Positions 1-12,600 of a DNA stretch of 64,000 nucleotides are shown piece after piece. The translations under genes were made by a program, and so were the position numbers. Position 1 is the first letter of the stretch, and each line of letters begins with the position of its first letter. The notes under the pieces were generated by a model. It ran no database searches, had not been told where the DNA came from, and saw only the letters and a list, made by a program, of their open reading frames with translations. The stretch is from Ascidia mentula (Eukaryota > Chordata > Ascidiacea > Phlebobranchia > Ascidiidae), in assembly GCA_947561715.1 (NCBI GenBank), contig OX387201.1:13530001-13594000 (forward strand), in the 5' to 3' direction.

Positions 1-154
1 CAATAAAATGCAACTAATATTATTACCAAATGAAAACTAGAAAGCATTTCGGTTTTGCACCTAATGCGATGTACACACACTTATAACAAGTCATACAAAA
101 TGCAAGTACATTTTGCTTTAGCAGCGTACAAATTAAGCAAATGTTTACATATAG

Positions 155-438
155 AGCCAGTGGCATACAGTAAAGAGCCAGTTTATGAGCAACGGCACAC
201 GATGCAATACGATAGAAGATCTGATTACTATGGAAAGAGTTCCTCTCGACGAAACGACAGAGCTTCATCGCACCATTCATCTCGTGATCGCGACCGTGAC
301 CGTGATCGTGCGTCTTCACGTCGTCGTGATTCAGTTTCGTCATCAGAAGAGAGTCACAGCACTAACGGTCGGGCCAAGTCTGGGCATGGCGGCAGCAGGC
401 ACGACAGCGACCTCATGCGGGCAAGCGGATTTGTCTGA
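155..438 (+). CDS. Terminal exon of an Arg/Ser-rich protein (partial)
   Basis: A reading frame opens after a plausible acceptor (ATATAG at 149-154) and stops at 436-438. It encodes about 94 residues. After a short lead-in it becomes strongly low-complexity, with RDRDRDRDR, SSRRR and SSSEES runs typical of RS-domain tails on nuclear RNA-processing proteins. The upstream part of the gene lies outside the window, so the family cannot be named. An AATAAA at 884-889 gives a 3' UTR of about 450 nt. What is seen is the composition, the acceptor, the stop and the poly(A) signal; nuclear RNA processing is inference from composition only. Confidence 0.5.
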
Positions 439-883
439 CTCGCATGTATTTCGACAATCCACTAAGTTTTTATTGTCGGCACGCGTAATTGGCCTCAAAC
501 GTCACTTTGGTAACAGCCGTTGTTGACTGTAAGTTAAAACCCAGGTTCATAAGTTATAGATCTTGAATTTGTAAAAGGATTTCCATTTACGTAATATTTA
601 ATTATTACATACAACAATTATCAAAATAATAGCCGATGGCACGTTCACTTCATGTAATTGGAGTATTGTTTCGTTCACATTTTGTACATAGGTTTTTATA
701 CCGTTTTGTATGTCGTTGTGTTATGCATTGACTGCTCATTTGTGTTTTGTAAAAGTAATTTGTGTGCAATTACGAAGAAAAGAAATTAGGCTATGTATTT
801 AGATAATCAGGTGATCTAATAATCGACATTTTATATTGGCTGCCACGCTGTACGTGACGATGTAAATTTATTTTACAAATATT

Positions 884-889
884 AATAAA
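884..889 (+). promoter_or_regulatory. Poly(A) signal of the RS-rich gene
   Basis: AATAAA lies about 450 nt after the stop at 438, with no other gene in between. Confidence 0.5.
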
Positions 890-1637
890 ATGTATATTTG
901 TCACATAGTATTTTGTTTTATCAACAGTTATATTTTGCGATTTTATGCTTAGCATTACACTTGTTTTTAATTTTTAAAATGTGCTTGATGCATTTGCAAC
1001 GAAGGACATAAATCAATTTTGGATAAACGCGAAACTTAACTTTGACAAGAAATTTTCTATTTCGTGATTTATTGAGATTTAAATTGCATTTCTGGTAACG
1101 CGTATTGCAACGCACGCAAATGCCCTCGTGCAGTAAAATCGAGGTATTAAAGCGACAGCCGACAAGCTTAGGATTTGCGCCCCTCTTTTGCCACGCGAAT
1201 GGCAAGACAATGCATGGGGGAGAGATAATTGAGTATAACAACCCAGTAAACTTGATTGTGTTGCAAGGTTTCCGATTGGCCTGCCCTTAGCCGGCAATAA
1301 ACGCTCGTAACATTGCAGTTCACTTTCGCAGAAGTTGTCAGCAGAAGTGTATATACAGAGCCTCAAGGTGAGACTCGGGTAATACTAGCTGGAAGTCTAG
1401 CACTGGTAAGGCCGCGTTTTTTTCCTGCAGTTTTGTTTGCGTTAATTTTTAAACCAGCAGAGAAAATGTGTCATTGTGAACGCCTGTACTGTCTATGCTA
1501 ACAACATATCGTAAACGTGAAATAGAGAAGAATCAAACTTTTTTTGTTTGAGATTTAATTTGAAAATAAACAATCGTGTTTTTAAAGTTTTGCAGTTAAT
1601 TCTGTTCCAACTGATGTCGAACACATAAAGATAGAAC
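890..1637. other. Intergenic / 5' region of the next gene
   Basis: No coding exon recognised. It presumably holds the promoter and 5' UTR of the secreted vWA gene that starts at 1638. A TATA-like GTATATACA is at about 1349, with no supporting evidence for a start site. Confidence 0.3.
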
Positions 1638-4600
1638 ATGAATGTTTTGTTATTTCTTTGTCTTACCTCTATATCTGTGCTGTGGAAACAGACAACAGGT
1701 TGGTTCTATTTTCCCAGTTGCGTAACAATGGTAATTGTTTTAACCTTGTATTACAGCACTCAGCTGCATCACATGTACTGGTGAATCTTTGCAAGAATGT
1801 TATGCGACTGGAAAAGTAAAGCAATGTTGGCAACGGCAACAGGTAATATTTCTACTTTGATTGTTATTTGTGATAGTGCAGATTAAAAGTTAAAACAACA
1901 TCTGTTGTTTTTTAATCATCGATAAAACGAAACAAAACCCCCAATTATATATTGCAGGTATGTTACACAGAAGTGCGTTACGAACAACCTCACCAAATCA
2001 CCGGCCTTTACTCGCTAAAGCGGGTAACTGCTGGTTGCAAACAAAAGTTTGCATGTTTAAATGACGAAAGACAAAACCCAACAAACTGCTACCACGAAAC
2101 CCCAAGATCTCCCCAAAGGTGTTATCGTTGTTGTCGATCACCTGACTGCATAGGTATGAGGGTGGAAAGGACAGAGCCTATGTGCTTCGATGGTAAGTTG
2201 AATTTACAATGTCACATGAGAAAGTAAATGTAGTCAGTTTGTTCGATAACTTACTGTATGTAAACATCCTCATAGGTACATACAGTAACTTTACAATAAT
2301 GTGATCAAGCTTTCTAAAAGATAAAAATATGTGTTATGTGTACGACCAATATTTTTGGGAGGTTGTTTTGTAACAAGTCAGTTTCTGTTAAAACGTTTGT
2401 ATATTTCAGCAATGAAGCGCTTTTTTAAGCGGTTCGATGTCAATGACGATGGCGTGGTTCATGCTTGGGAAGCAGAACTCCAATCCGAAGGACGCAAAAT
2501 GAAAAGCATCGCTTTCTTCGTATCACTTTTTGCCGGACAGAAAGATTTCAAAAAGAAGGGGGCGGATTTCGTTAAGTTTCAGGCGGTCATGGGATCTTGG
2601 CTCGAAGAGCAGAAATTGGTATTCCAAATTGTTTACATACATACGTTAAAATTTGTAGACAGAAATATGTGTTTATGGTAAGCTTGGCCCTTGTTTGAAG
2701 CTTGCTCACACTTTTATCTGAGAACAATTGGCGGTCTAAAACAAACAACATACCAAACAGCACAAAAATTTCCAATATTGGTGACAAAACTGTAACACTA
2801 TGTTTTAGGTCGCAGATCGTAATGGAAACGGGAAAATCTCGTTTTGGGAGTTTTACTTATTTCTACAAGGACAGAAAAATCTTTCGCACAGAGGAAAGGT
2901 GACTCAACTAGAGGCAAAGGAGATGTTTTTGAAACTTGCGAGAAAGCAGATCGAAATTGATCTGTGCCAGTTTATGGAAGTTTACTCATCGGATGTTTCC
3001 GAAAAACTGACTGGTTGGTTAATGTTTGTTTTGCAAGATATAATACGTAATCTTAATCGTGAATTTTCTTTTCTGTGAAATGTTAAAATAACGAATAACA
3101 CCGATGTTTAGTTATTAAATGCAAGCAAAAGATGTACATTCCGAAGTACGGCATGAGGCAATGCACCAACTACGATATTTCGGGAAGCACTTGCTCATTT
3201 ACCTGCCAACCTGGCTACCGTTTGATTGGTCCAAGCCAAGTCACGTGCTTGCGAACAGGACAATGGGACACACCTCGCGGGCCTTATTGTCGTAGTAAGT
3301 TCTGTCATACAACTATAATAATTTGTGACTTATTCGTTACGAAAATCTGTAGTGATGTTGAATGTAAACTTGCTCGCGGATGTTTGTTGCATTTTCTGTC
3401 TATGTTGGAGTTGACGCGGTGTGAGATATATCCTAAAGCGATGACAATGCAATTTTTCTCCTTATATGCAGTCATAAAATGTCCGAAAATCAAACAACCC
3501 AAAGGTGGATTGTTGAAATGCTCACGGTCCAACTACGCGTTTAGCGAATGTAAGACGACGTGCGACTCAAGATCCGGGTTCGTAATGACGGGAAATGGAT
3601 TGTCGACATGCACGCCACAGGCTATTTGGTCAACACCAGCCGCGTGTTGTTCGCGTAAGATTAAGAATATTATGTCACGTATTGTTTTTGTTTTTTTAAA
3701 TACTTACTTTTGAAATTTTTTAAACTTCTCAAAATAGGCAGGGTATATTTCGTTGAAAAAAAAATTTTTTTTCACCACTTAGGCTACCTTCCACTTTCAG
3801 TGGTAATAGGGAAAATTCCCGTATTTACAACAAATGCTTTTTATGATTCGTTTTCAGTCATAATATTTTCCCCTTGATCGTTGAATGACGATGTCGAACG
3901 ACGTTATGTTTTGTAAAAAAATATATTTCTCATTTAGGACCTTGTCCACCGTTCGCTACACTGGATCTTATCATGGTTTTCGACAGCTCCAGTTCCGTGG
4001 GATCGGAAAACTGGAAGAAACTTCTTCAGTTTGCTGCAAAAATTCTAAAGTCTTTTCACATCAGTGACAACACCCTTCGAGTCGGTGCTTTTCGGTATAA
4101 CAAGGTAATCTTCTTGATCCCACGTACCTTAAACGAGCAAGGACAGTATGATAAATACAGTGTGTAGTAGTGTCACAAAGGTTTGCATTTAAACCCTATG
4201 TGATGGACTTTTATGGGTATACAGCGTTATTGTAGGATAATTTGCTGAACATATTTGTAAAGAATAAGTTTTCGCTCAAATAAAGTTTTTGGCGTTTCTT
4301 AAAGGATTTAATTATTTGTTTGTATAAAGAAAAATTACCATGACTGTGTTGTAGCATGTTGACGTTCGAACGGAGATTTTAATGGGAGAAGCGAATACGT
4401 TCGAAGAATTGAACAAACGCATTCACAACATTCCTTATAATGGCTCAGGTAATCAACCCAGACTATCCTAGCCTACATATTGCTGCTTTGGTTGACAAAA
4501 TGGAATATTTTGACAATCGTTTGTTTGTCGCTTACGGAGCGAATCTACATGTTTTGAATTTAGGAACATTGACCGGGCAAGCGTTGCAACACGCTTACGA

Positions 4601-5318
4601 TTACAGCATACGTGTAAAACAAAATCGTCAGAACGTGAGAGATGTGCTTCTTCTTTTCACTGATGGTGTATCACAAGATGACGCTGTTGCACCCGCCAAG
4701 CGACTCAAGTCGATGGGTGTCAATGTGAGTGCGAATAGTTTGAACGTAACTTGAAGATAATCCCGCAACACTTGTTATTTGCCTCCATTTTTTCAAACAA
4801 ATCTAACTTTCTTTGTTTCATTGTCACACGATTCCCCTTTAAAAACTCAAAGCAACGAACTAAGGAATCGCGACATAGTTAGGGAACAAGTTGATAACTA
4901 ATTTTGTAATCAAAATTATTAAAATCTTCGCGTGTTTAGTGAAACATAGGCCTACTGTGTGCCGTTTACCTTTTTCGTATTTGGTAGCAAGGGTATCTCA
5001 TTCAAACAAAATTCGTGCCTGAGCCTGTTAAATACGAATCATTTAATGCTCCAAACCACCTTGGACGTTAAAATGCATCAAATTATGTGGGATGTCGACG
5101 TGACACATTCAGTAACAGATTTGGGTTATGAACATTTCAAGGTGAACGTGGTTGGCATTAAGAACATGAAAGGAAAACTTGATCAAGAGACGATGAAACT
5201 GATGGTAAGTTCTCCTGCAGAGGATCATATCATGGTCATCTCTGGAGGATTTGAGGAGCTTACAGAGAAATTTGTTCAAAGAATTTCAAGACTGGTGTGT
5301 GGAAACCCGTGCAGGTAA
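1638..5318 (+). CDS. Secreted Ly6-like / EF-hand / sushi / vWA multidomain protein
   Basis: Eleven exons read in phase: 1638-1698, 1757-1842, 1958-2192, 2410-2618, 2809-3013, 3112-3294, 3472-3654, 3938-4104, 4355-4448, 4564-4724, 5142-5318. Order of parts: a signal peptide (MNVLLFLCLTSISVL), a Cys-rich segment with CxxC and a late CC pair resembling a Ly6/uPAR three-finger fold, an EF-hand pair (DVNDDGVVHAWE and DRNGNGKISFWE, both with acidic loop ligands), two CCP/sushi modules, then one vWA domain. The vWA keeps a full MIDAS: DSSSS at the start, Thr in GTLTG and Asp in FTDG. It ends GNPCR-stop just after the vWA. Likely an extracellular, Ca/Mg-dependent adhesion or recognition protein. The domains are seen; the function is inference. 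I know of no family with this exact order. Confidence 0.8.
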
Positions 5319-6239
5319 ACACCAGTTAAAATGGAATGCAAGTGGGGTTGTTGGAAAAGTGCAGGATTTTTTTGTAATAACGAAATCTAACATATAATCA
5401 ATATTTTTGATTATTTATTATAAAACCAATAACAAGATTATTGTATTTTTGTTGTTTTAATAGTGAATTATTGTACATTTTGGAATATATTTTGCCACAA
5501 AAAATTCTTTGAAACAGGTTTACAAATTTATTTTGCATAAAGTGCAAAACTAACAATGAGATTACCATGTGAAACAAATGTTTTTTTACCCAAAATCACA
5601 CAACATGTTTATGTAAAATGGAAAGAAGTATAATAAGGGTGATGCATTACATCAAAGGCAGTAAAAGAAAACCTAAAATGCACATTGAAAACGTTACACA
5701 GTGGTGAAAACAAAAGAAAACAAGAATATCAGATTATTGTTTTTTAATTTTATGTTTGACAAAACTTTTTTGTTTGGTTTTAACACTTTTATTAATATAC
5801 TTTTGTATAAAAAGAAATCTTAGTAATGCTATATGAGAGCTGTGTTTTCATCCACTTTAGGCATCTTCTCACATGATGGTTGTGGATTCAAATTGCAATG
5901 ACTGTTCAACCAACTGCAACACATACGAGAAATATATTACAAATGTGCACAAGAAACATTTCTTTGTGAATATTTATGTACTTTTTCAAAATGTGCACAT
6001 TAAATGTCTTATTTTGTTGATGATTTTATATTTATATACCATTTTTTATTTGAAATAAATCAAAATGTGAGAAATTATTGACTAACAATTTGCGAAAGTG
6101 CATTTTTTAGACATGACATTATCGATTAGGAAAGTCACATTAAATTTAAACTTATTAAAAATAATTCCAATATTAACCTTTTTATAGCATACAAAGTACA
6201 TAGTATTAATTATGATCAGAATACGAGAGCTTAGATTGC
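5319..6239 (+). other. 3' UTR and intergenic spacer
   Basis: AT-rich, non-coding. The last good AATAAA is at 6054-6059, about 740 nt after the stop of the vWA gene. No further gene before the SINE at 6240. Confidence 0.4.
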
Positions 6240-6590
6240 TAAATATAAAGGGCCTGTGCAGTGGGGGCTATCCTGCCTTGCTATACAAAAGTATGGTATT
6301 ATTTCTGCGTTGTCTGATTAAGGTGGTGGAGATCCCCTACATATGTGAAGGTCGCCTGACAAGTTGTGCACTTGCACACCAGTGTACCTTGGCCACAATA
6401 TACCCCGTGAAACCACTGAGCTCCTGTAGCTCAGTTGGTAAAGTGTTGCGCTTGGTTAGCTGAGGGTCGTGAGTTCAAACCTGACTGGGAGCTTGATTTT
6501 TCAGATCTCCCTCTGACTTGTCGGGATTAGTGGCTGATCCAGCTTGGCTTCAATGCATTGGCTGCAAATCCTGTAAACCTTAGTTTCAAT
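6240..6590 (+). mobile_element. tRNA-derived composite SINE, copy 1
   Basis: The tRNA-like part has an A box (TAGCTCAGTTGG) and a B box (GAGTTCAAACC), flanked by conserved non-tRNA arms: upstream CTTGGCCACAATATACCCC and downstream GAGCTTGATTTTTC followed by GTGGCTGATCCAGC. The same architecture recurs at seven other places in this window. It resembles the composite SINE described from Ciona (Cics-1); that assignment is from memory and unchecked. Confidence 0.85.
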
Positions 6591-6601
6591 AATGTCATAA
6601 A

Positions 6602-8538
6602 CTAACCACCATGTCCATCAAGTGCCACAGATTCCAGTTCAGCAACCATTTTTCTTAATTCTTCATTTTCAGCCTCAATTTCCATTATCTTTATTTTGTG
6701 GTTGACATTGGTTTGCTCCAAAATTTGTAAAAGCGGAGAAATCACTGTTTCAGTGATGTTACAGATGCTTTGTGTGTGAACGGAGGCGTTGTGTAACTTG
6801 GTTAATATACAGCTGCCGCACGACCTAAAACCGACAAACATAAACTATTTGGCACTAAGTACAATTTGATTCTATGGTAGGAGAGATAATATGGAACTTG
6901 AAAGGAAAGTTGGATTCTGGCCAGTTTTGCATTTGTTTTATGTATGTATATATATAGGTTTGCAAAGTTTAATAACAGCTTATGTAGTTTCTTACCCTAC
7001 AACTGCATTGTATGCTTCACATTCCTCATGAACTAATGTTTTTGGCAAACTTGTCAATGTCTGAAGGTTAGCTTCACTCAAACTTTGACTTCTTTCCAGG
7101 TAGATTGGAACTTCAATACGTTGGTGCCTGCAGTTCATACAACACAAGACACAAATTAAATCTGCGAAACACTTGTTTGTAACAGCAGTGTTGTACACTA
7201 AATGGTAAAATAACAAGTAACATTTTTTACTCACTGAGAACTGTCGCCCATACTTGTCAATGATTGGAAGCAAATCATTTCTACAGTTTGGTGCTAAATC
7301 ACACAAGTTATTTCGTTAAAAACAAAAATTAATATTTTTAAAAATGAAATAATTTACCATGTTTGATTTGTTCTCATTAAAACACGAGAATATCAACCCG
7401 ACAAACGTCTCATCCATCATCTGATACATTGCCTGGGTCTGAACATCTTAATGCAAATGAGCAATTAAATACAAATAATGCATGTAACACAAAGTAAGCT
7501 TACCAACATGTGAAGGCCAAACAGTAATATGTGGGTGGGAGTGATACCAACCAACAATTCGTAAATTCTTTCCACTTTTAATGGCCAACTCGTACACACA
7601 TGGTATTTTGTCAAGGAATATATTTGTAGTTTTCTAAACTGATAGCAGTATTCTCTACAACTAGAGCATTGGTGTTTACTTTTTACACTAGTTTTGTGAA
7701 AGCAGCCATAAGCCAACAAGTGCCAAAATCTACAACTGTGTTCACTACAATAGCTTTCTGGAACTTGGATAGCTAAAACATACATTTATGAACTATAAAT
7801 AAACTAGATAAACCAGAATGAATGTTACAACAGGTCTAGCCAAAAACACATTGGTTGGGATATCTCAGCATAGGATGAAGCATTGGAAAGTTGCTCAACA
7901 GATATTTCAACTCTGTCTTTGCGTTTGTCCATTCTTCGAAGTAGAAGAACAGCAGAAATGTTAATTTCACAGCCAGAGAGCTAAACAAAACAGAATATAG
8001 TTATTGTGTATAAGCTGCAGACAGATGGCCACTGTTTCGACCTAAAAGGTCTCATCAGTGCAGCTGGTGTGACTTTCAGACGACTTTGCTGACTAAACGG
8101 CCAAGCAAAGACTTCCACTTTGTGGTGACTATACAATCACCGTCATCCGTTGGGCATCAAACTAGGTGCAACCTTATGGAGAAAACAAGGTGGAAACACT
8201 ATGGCCAAGCAACACTCAACCAATAGTGCCGTCAGGCCCCGTGTCTAATCATTTGATAAGCAATGTGGAGCCAATTATATGCCAATAAGAAAATAGTTAG
8301 TATGCACAATCCAAACTTTTCATAAATAATATGCTAGTGGTAGTATAAGGTTTTCAAATACTCCCCATAACAATCACGAGTTTAGGATAATAGATGAACA
8401 CATAAACACATGCAATACCTTCTCGATCATTTCTCCAATGCACAATCCCATAACTTCTTCCGTCTCATTTGACAAAGCATGCATTAGACAGGTTAGATAG
8501 GCATCACAGTTTAACCTCACGCACGCCACTGATCCCAT
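6602..8538 (-). CDS. BRCC3: BRCC36, K63-specific JAMM deubiquitinase
   Basis: Seven exons on the minus strand: 8538-8419, 7980-7864, 7591-7504, 7446-7358, 7293-7235, 7127-6996, 6824-6602; about 275 residues. It aligns along its length with BRCC36, the MPN+ metalloprotease that removes K63-linked ubiquitin in the BRCA1-A and BRISC complexes. Seen: the catalytic Glu region EEVMGLCIGE, the conserved RMDKRKDRVEIS, and a full JAMM zinc motif HSHPHITVWPSHVD (HxHx7SxxD). The C-terminus matches the KLHNASVHTQS helix and an acidic coiled coil. The start MGSV was chosen because it gives the usual short lead before the first MPN strand. The link between exons 1 and 2 is shorter than in human, so a small exon may be missed. 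Intron 2 appears to be U12-type (AT-AC). Confidence 0.92.
7592..7863 (-). other. Candidate U12-type AT-AC intron in BRCC3
   Basis: No GT donor fits between exons 2 and 3. On the minus strand exon 2 ends GCTGAG and the next bases are ATATCCCA (U12 AT-AC consensus ATATCCTT). The intron ends in AC at 7592-7593. A TTCCTTGAC at 7618-7610 matches the U12 branch consensus TTCCTTRAC, with its branch A about 19 nt from the junction. Joining at these borders gives a gap-free 20-residue alignment to human BRCC36 across the junction. Confidence 0.8.
8013..8065 (-). ncRNA. Type I hammerhead ribozyme 1, core intact
   Basis: On the minus strand: helix I AGCTGCA pairs with TGCAGCT at the 3' end; core CTGATGA; helix II GACC(U)/(A)GGUC; GAAA; helix III ACAG/CTGT with a 7-nt loop; then GUC, cleavage expected after the C at 8020. 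Every conserved core base is present. It lies in intron 1 of BRCC3, in the sense orientation. Confidence 0.85.
8066..8290 (-). mobile_element. Body of hammerhead-bearing repeat, element 1
   Basis: The sequence on the 5' side of the ribozyme shares blocks with the repeats at 16783-16976 and 31235-31395, notably TTCCACTTTGTGGT and GTTGGG. There is no ORF, so the element is non-autonomous. Its far end is not sharply defined. Confidence 0.5.
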
Positions 8539-9649
8539 TTCAGGAGTCTTTTGTGTACAAATAAAATGAGAATTCTGAATTGTTGCAGCAACAATTACTT
8601 TTGATAACTACCAAAATCAATAATTCCCGAATGATTTGTAGAAAAAAATAATATGAAAACAGAAAAATACTGTTTTTTCACTGTTTCTGAAAGTCTTTGT
8701 ATGTTTTTGACCAAACTCCTAAACCAAAAGTTTTTAATTTCTGCTGAGTAATTGTTTTTCGGAAAAGTGACAAGGCATAAAAGTCGATTTTGTGGCTATT
8801 TTAAACTTTTCAAAAGCTGTTTTTTTGCAAATAGGCATCATATCCATTAGACCACTTATCACGCTATATTTCTCCACACTACAAAAAGATTACAATGATG
8901 TTAATATGAATCCTAATTATTTGCCCTAAACCATATGTTTGTTACGCTTTCGAGCATACTGGAGTTATGGTCTGGTTATTTTCTAAAGGTAGCAGTTGGA
9001 CGTGACGCTTGTGCAAGTAACAAGGTAACACTCACTAACAAACATTTAGGTAACGTGTTTTTCCAAACCGAATGTCCATTTCAAAAGAAACCGTATCCAA
9101 TTACTTGCAACAAAGAGCCAGCAGAAAGCGAAGTAGCTTCAGGCAAAGTGATGTATGCTACGTGCCTTATTTCTGGAGCTTTTCTCATTGATCTGACTGG
9201 GTTGTCGGTTTATTTAGTGAAAGGTAGCGAACTCGCACGGGTAAACATTTTGTGGAGATACATAGCTTATGATATCATACACAGGGGGAAGCTGGGAGTG
9301 TTGATGACGTCATAATCGCGTTAATGTGGTGGCACACAGAGGGTCAGGTAAATCTATTAGTTTGGCCATTGTTAATTCTAGTTAATTCTGACTGTTCATA
9401 CGTGTCAAATACTCAACAAGTTTCTTATAAGTTATAGAACTGCAATTGAAGATTGTCCGACAGTGTTGAACGGCATTCACAGTATTTCTTTAGTTTGTAG
9501 GCAATATGTACCCGATTTCTTTAAAACGATCAAGGGACGTCGCCATTCGTTGTCTACAATGTCAGGACTTAGTTTGTGACCTGTAACGTTTGTGTTCTTC
9601 ACATACATCAGATCGTTTAACACAATAGAGGTTTGTCAGCCCTTCGGGC

Positions 9650-12600
9650 ATGGCTTCTGTGGCCAAAAATTTAAACGCGGCTTTTTTATCTGTTGGAAAA
9701 ACTGTGAAGACCAGCTCGGGTTCAGCAATTAACATTGTGATATGCCTGGCAACTGTAGGATCCGAACAGTTATTTTCGTTTGCTGTATTTAACTGTCCAT
9801 GTCCTCCAGCCAATGGAACAGAATCAGGTATTCTGTTACAATTAACTTCCTACGTGGTTTTTATTATTTTGCACGAAATTTGATAATTCACAGAACATTT
9901 GTTATTTCAGCAAAGGTGAAGAAACACAAATTCAAAATATCGCTTTTCGTTTGCTAATTCCACTTAGTTATATTCTGCGAAATAGTTGATTAGCAAGTGC
10001 AAGGCTACTAGAATGTGTTGGTCACAGTAATGAAGCGAGTTATAAGCATATACCTTATACCGTTGAACAGTAATTAAATCTTCGTGTGAAACGCTCAGGT
10101 AATACAAAAGTAAAAGAAGTTAAGATAAGAAGATCATTCCAATATTCCAGAAAAAATTTTTTCAGGAAAAGAACAAACATGAGCCAGTCATAAATATTTT
10201 GTCTTTCCTCCTGTAATTTACTTAAATGTAGTTTATGTCCAATATCACTGGTCGCAGTATATGGCGTAATTCATAGGCGAAGTCAAAAGTAAGCGATTTA
10301 AACCCAATCTGTATAAAGGCAAATATATCGATAATTCATGTTAATACCTGGTGTACTTCCATCCCTACCAACTAACTGAAAACGACCTAACGCCATATTT
10401 TTGTATTTTGACACAGTTCGGCTAGGCGTTGTCAATGGCAACGTCATCTATGGCAGTGTGTTCATTATCGTTCCTTCAGTCACGCTGTTCTTCCTCGGTT
10501 ATGCGATGAACATCCGGACTTGGAAATTGATGACTGGATGTTGTAAAAGGGATCCTCTTGCTTCGAGAGGTTACCTCGCAGGATGCAGCACTTTATTGGA
10601 GATTTTTATGCAGGTAGTGAAACATTTTGAAATTTTAAATTGCGACGTGTGAGCAAACTATATATAGAATAACGCAGTGTATCCGTCGCTACAAAACAAA
10701 TACCGTAATAATGGCAATGGACAGATTAACAGTTCTGTATTTTAAACTTTTAAATGTAGTTGAAGCGACAATTTAAACGTTTTCGATTTTGCAGTCATTG
10801 GTGGCGCCCTGTGCTTGGATTTCAATCGCGTTTCTTGACGGCAAGTACTACGCATGCGCTACGACCTTCAAACCGTATGACATGGCTTGTAGCGACGTCG
10901 TAAAAACTCCAGCAAATAAACGTAAGTTTTTCCATGGATTGAAATTGTAAAAATGCTTTGATATAAAACAATATTGTCCAGATCTAGGTCAGAAAATGAA
11001 ATGAAATACTTGATGAAAACAAGACCTGCGCAGTGGGGCGATCCTGCCAATCATGCCATTGCATGAAATATAACTTCGTTATCTGATACGGTGGTAGAGA
11101 TCCCCTACGTATATGTGAAGGTTGCCTGACAAGTTGTGCGCTTGCGCACCAGCGTACCTTGGCCACAATATACCCCGCGAAACCACTAAGCTCCTGTAGC
11201 TCAGTTGGTTGAGCGTTGGGCCTAGTTAGCCCAGGGTCGTGAGTTCAAACCTCACTGGGAGCTTGATTTTTCAAATCTTGCTCCGACTTGTCAGGAAAAA
11301 GTGGCCGATCCAGCTATTCTGCAATACCTGGGCTGCCAAGCCTGCAAATCTAATGATCGCGATACGATAGCTGTGATCGCCAAGCAAGGACCTGCGCAGT
11401 GGGGCGATCATGCCATTGCCTGAAATATTACTGCGTTGTTGAAAACAAAGAAGTTCAAGCGCACCAGCGTACCTTGGCCACAATATACCCCGTGAAACCA
11501 CTGAGCTCCTGTAGCTTAGTTGGTAGAGCGTTGGGCCTGGTTAGCCCAGGGTCGTGAGTTTAAACCTCACCGGAAGCTTGATTTTTCAAATCTCGCTCCG
11601 ACTTGTCGGGAAAAGTGGCTGATCCAGCTTGGCTTCAATGCCTTGGCTGCGAAGCCTTTGAACCTTGTTGAAAACAATGTCTTATTTTTTTGCAGTTCCT
11701 TATACTGTGGATTATGAGAGACAAATACAAACTTCTCAGGTTATTGGTTGGGTTTTTATCGCTACCGCTTTGATCATTGGAGGATTTTTTTACATGTGCT
11801 ACCGGTAAAAGATACGCCATGAGCATTTTTTAAAACGAAGTAAAGCTTTCAATGAAACGCATGCATACAACAATTTGGAACATAGTATCGACCAAATGCA
11901 TTTCGTCAGATGGATTTCCCCTTTGACGTACCACCAACGTCATTACATGATGTGGTATCAGGAGATAGAGAAACAGCAATTTGAAGAAATCGCTAAAGAA
12001 GAGGTAACGTTTCATGTGGAGGAACTGTCGGGTTGTACAAAGCAATCACGACTCGTTTCCTTGCATATACAAATTCAAAGTATTAAGGTTCTATTGCATC
12101 GATAAATGATAATTAGCTTAGGGTTTAACAACCTGGAGTCAATGTACTTTGTGGGGCATGTATGCCGAAAATGTCTCACAACAGAGTATTTTGTCTCCTT
12201 GAACTTTTGGGTACGTGACTAAAACAAGGTTGAGGTTTACTGTTCCATCTATCAGGTATTAAGAAGCAGCCCTCGCTTAAAATAATTTAATATTGTCTTG
12301 CCGAGCGTGTTTGGTTGTGGCTGATATGTTACCTTTGCGTTGTAACTTAAACTTGTTTCAGTGATTTATCGTTAAAATGCAATCCCGTATTTGTATTTCT
12401 GCAAACTCTAATGTTCACAGTATTATTGCAAGGAAATATGGCAAATATTTTGTTACAGATTACGAAGGAAACGAAGGAAAACGTAAAGAGCTTTCTTAAA
12501 CACAGACGCGAGAAGGAATATTGGGACAAAATTAGCACTGTGTTTACTCATACCAAGAATAAGGAAGGTTACGAAGTTTACAGGTAAAATGTTATGAATA

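Noticed and set aside
5205-5220. 16-nt intron GTAAGT...CAG inside the last vWA exon
   Set aside because: Too short to splice, and reading through it gives a normal vWA end (MKLMVSSPAEDH).
6424-6492. tRNA gene
   Set aside because: A and B boxes are present, but identical flanking arms recur with every copy and the cloverleaf is imperfect. These are SINEs.
8935-9315. 126-codon plus-strand ORF with a hydrophobic stretch before CALHM
   Set aside because: No recognisable domain and no clear splice borders jo it to CALHM. It may be chance or an unknown exon, and I could not support either.
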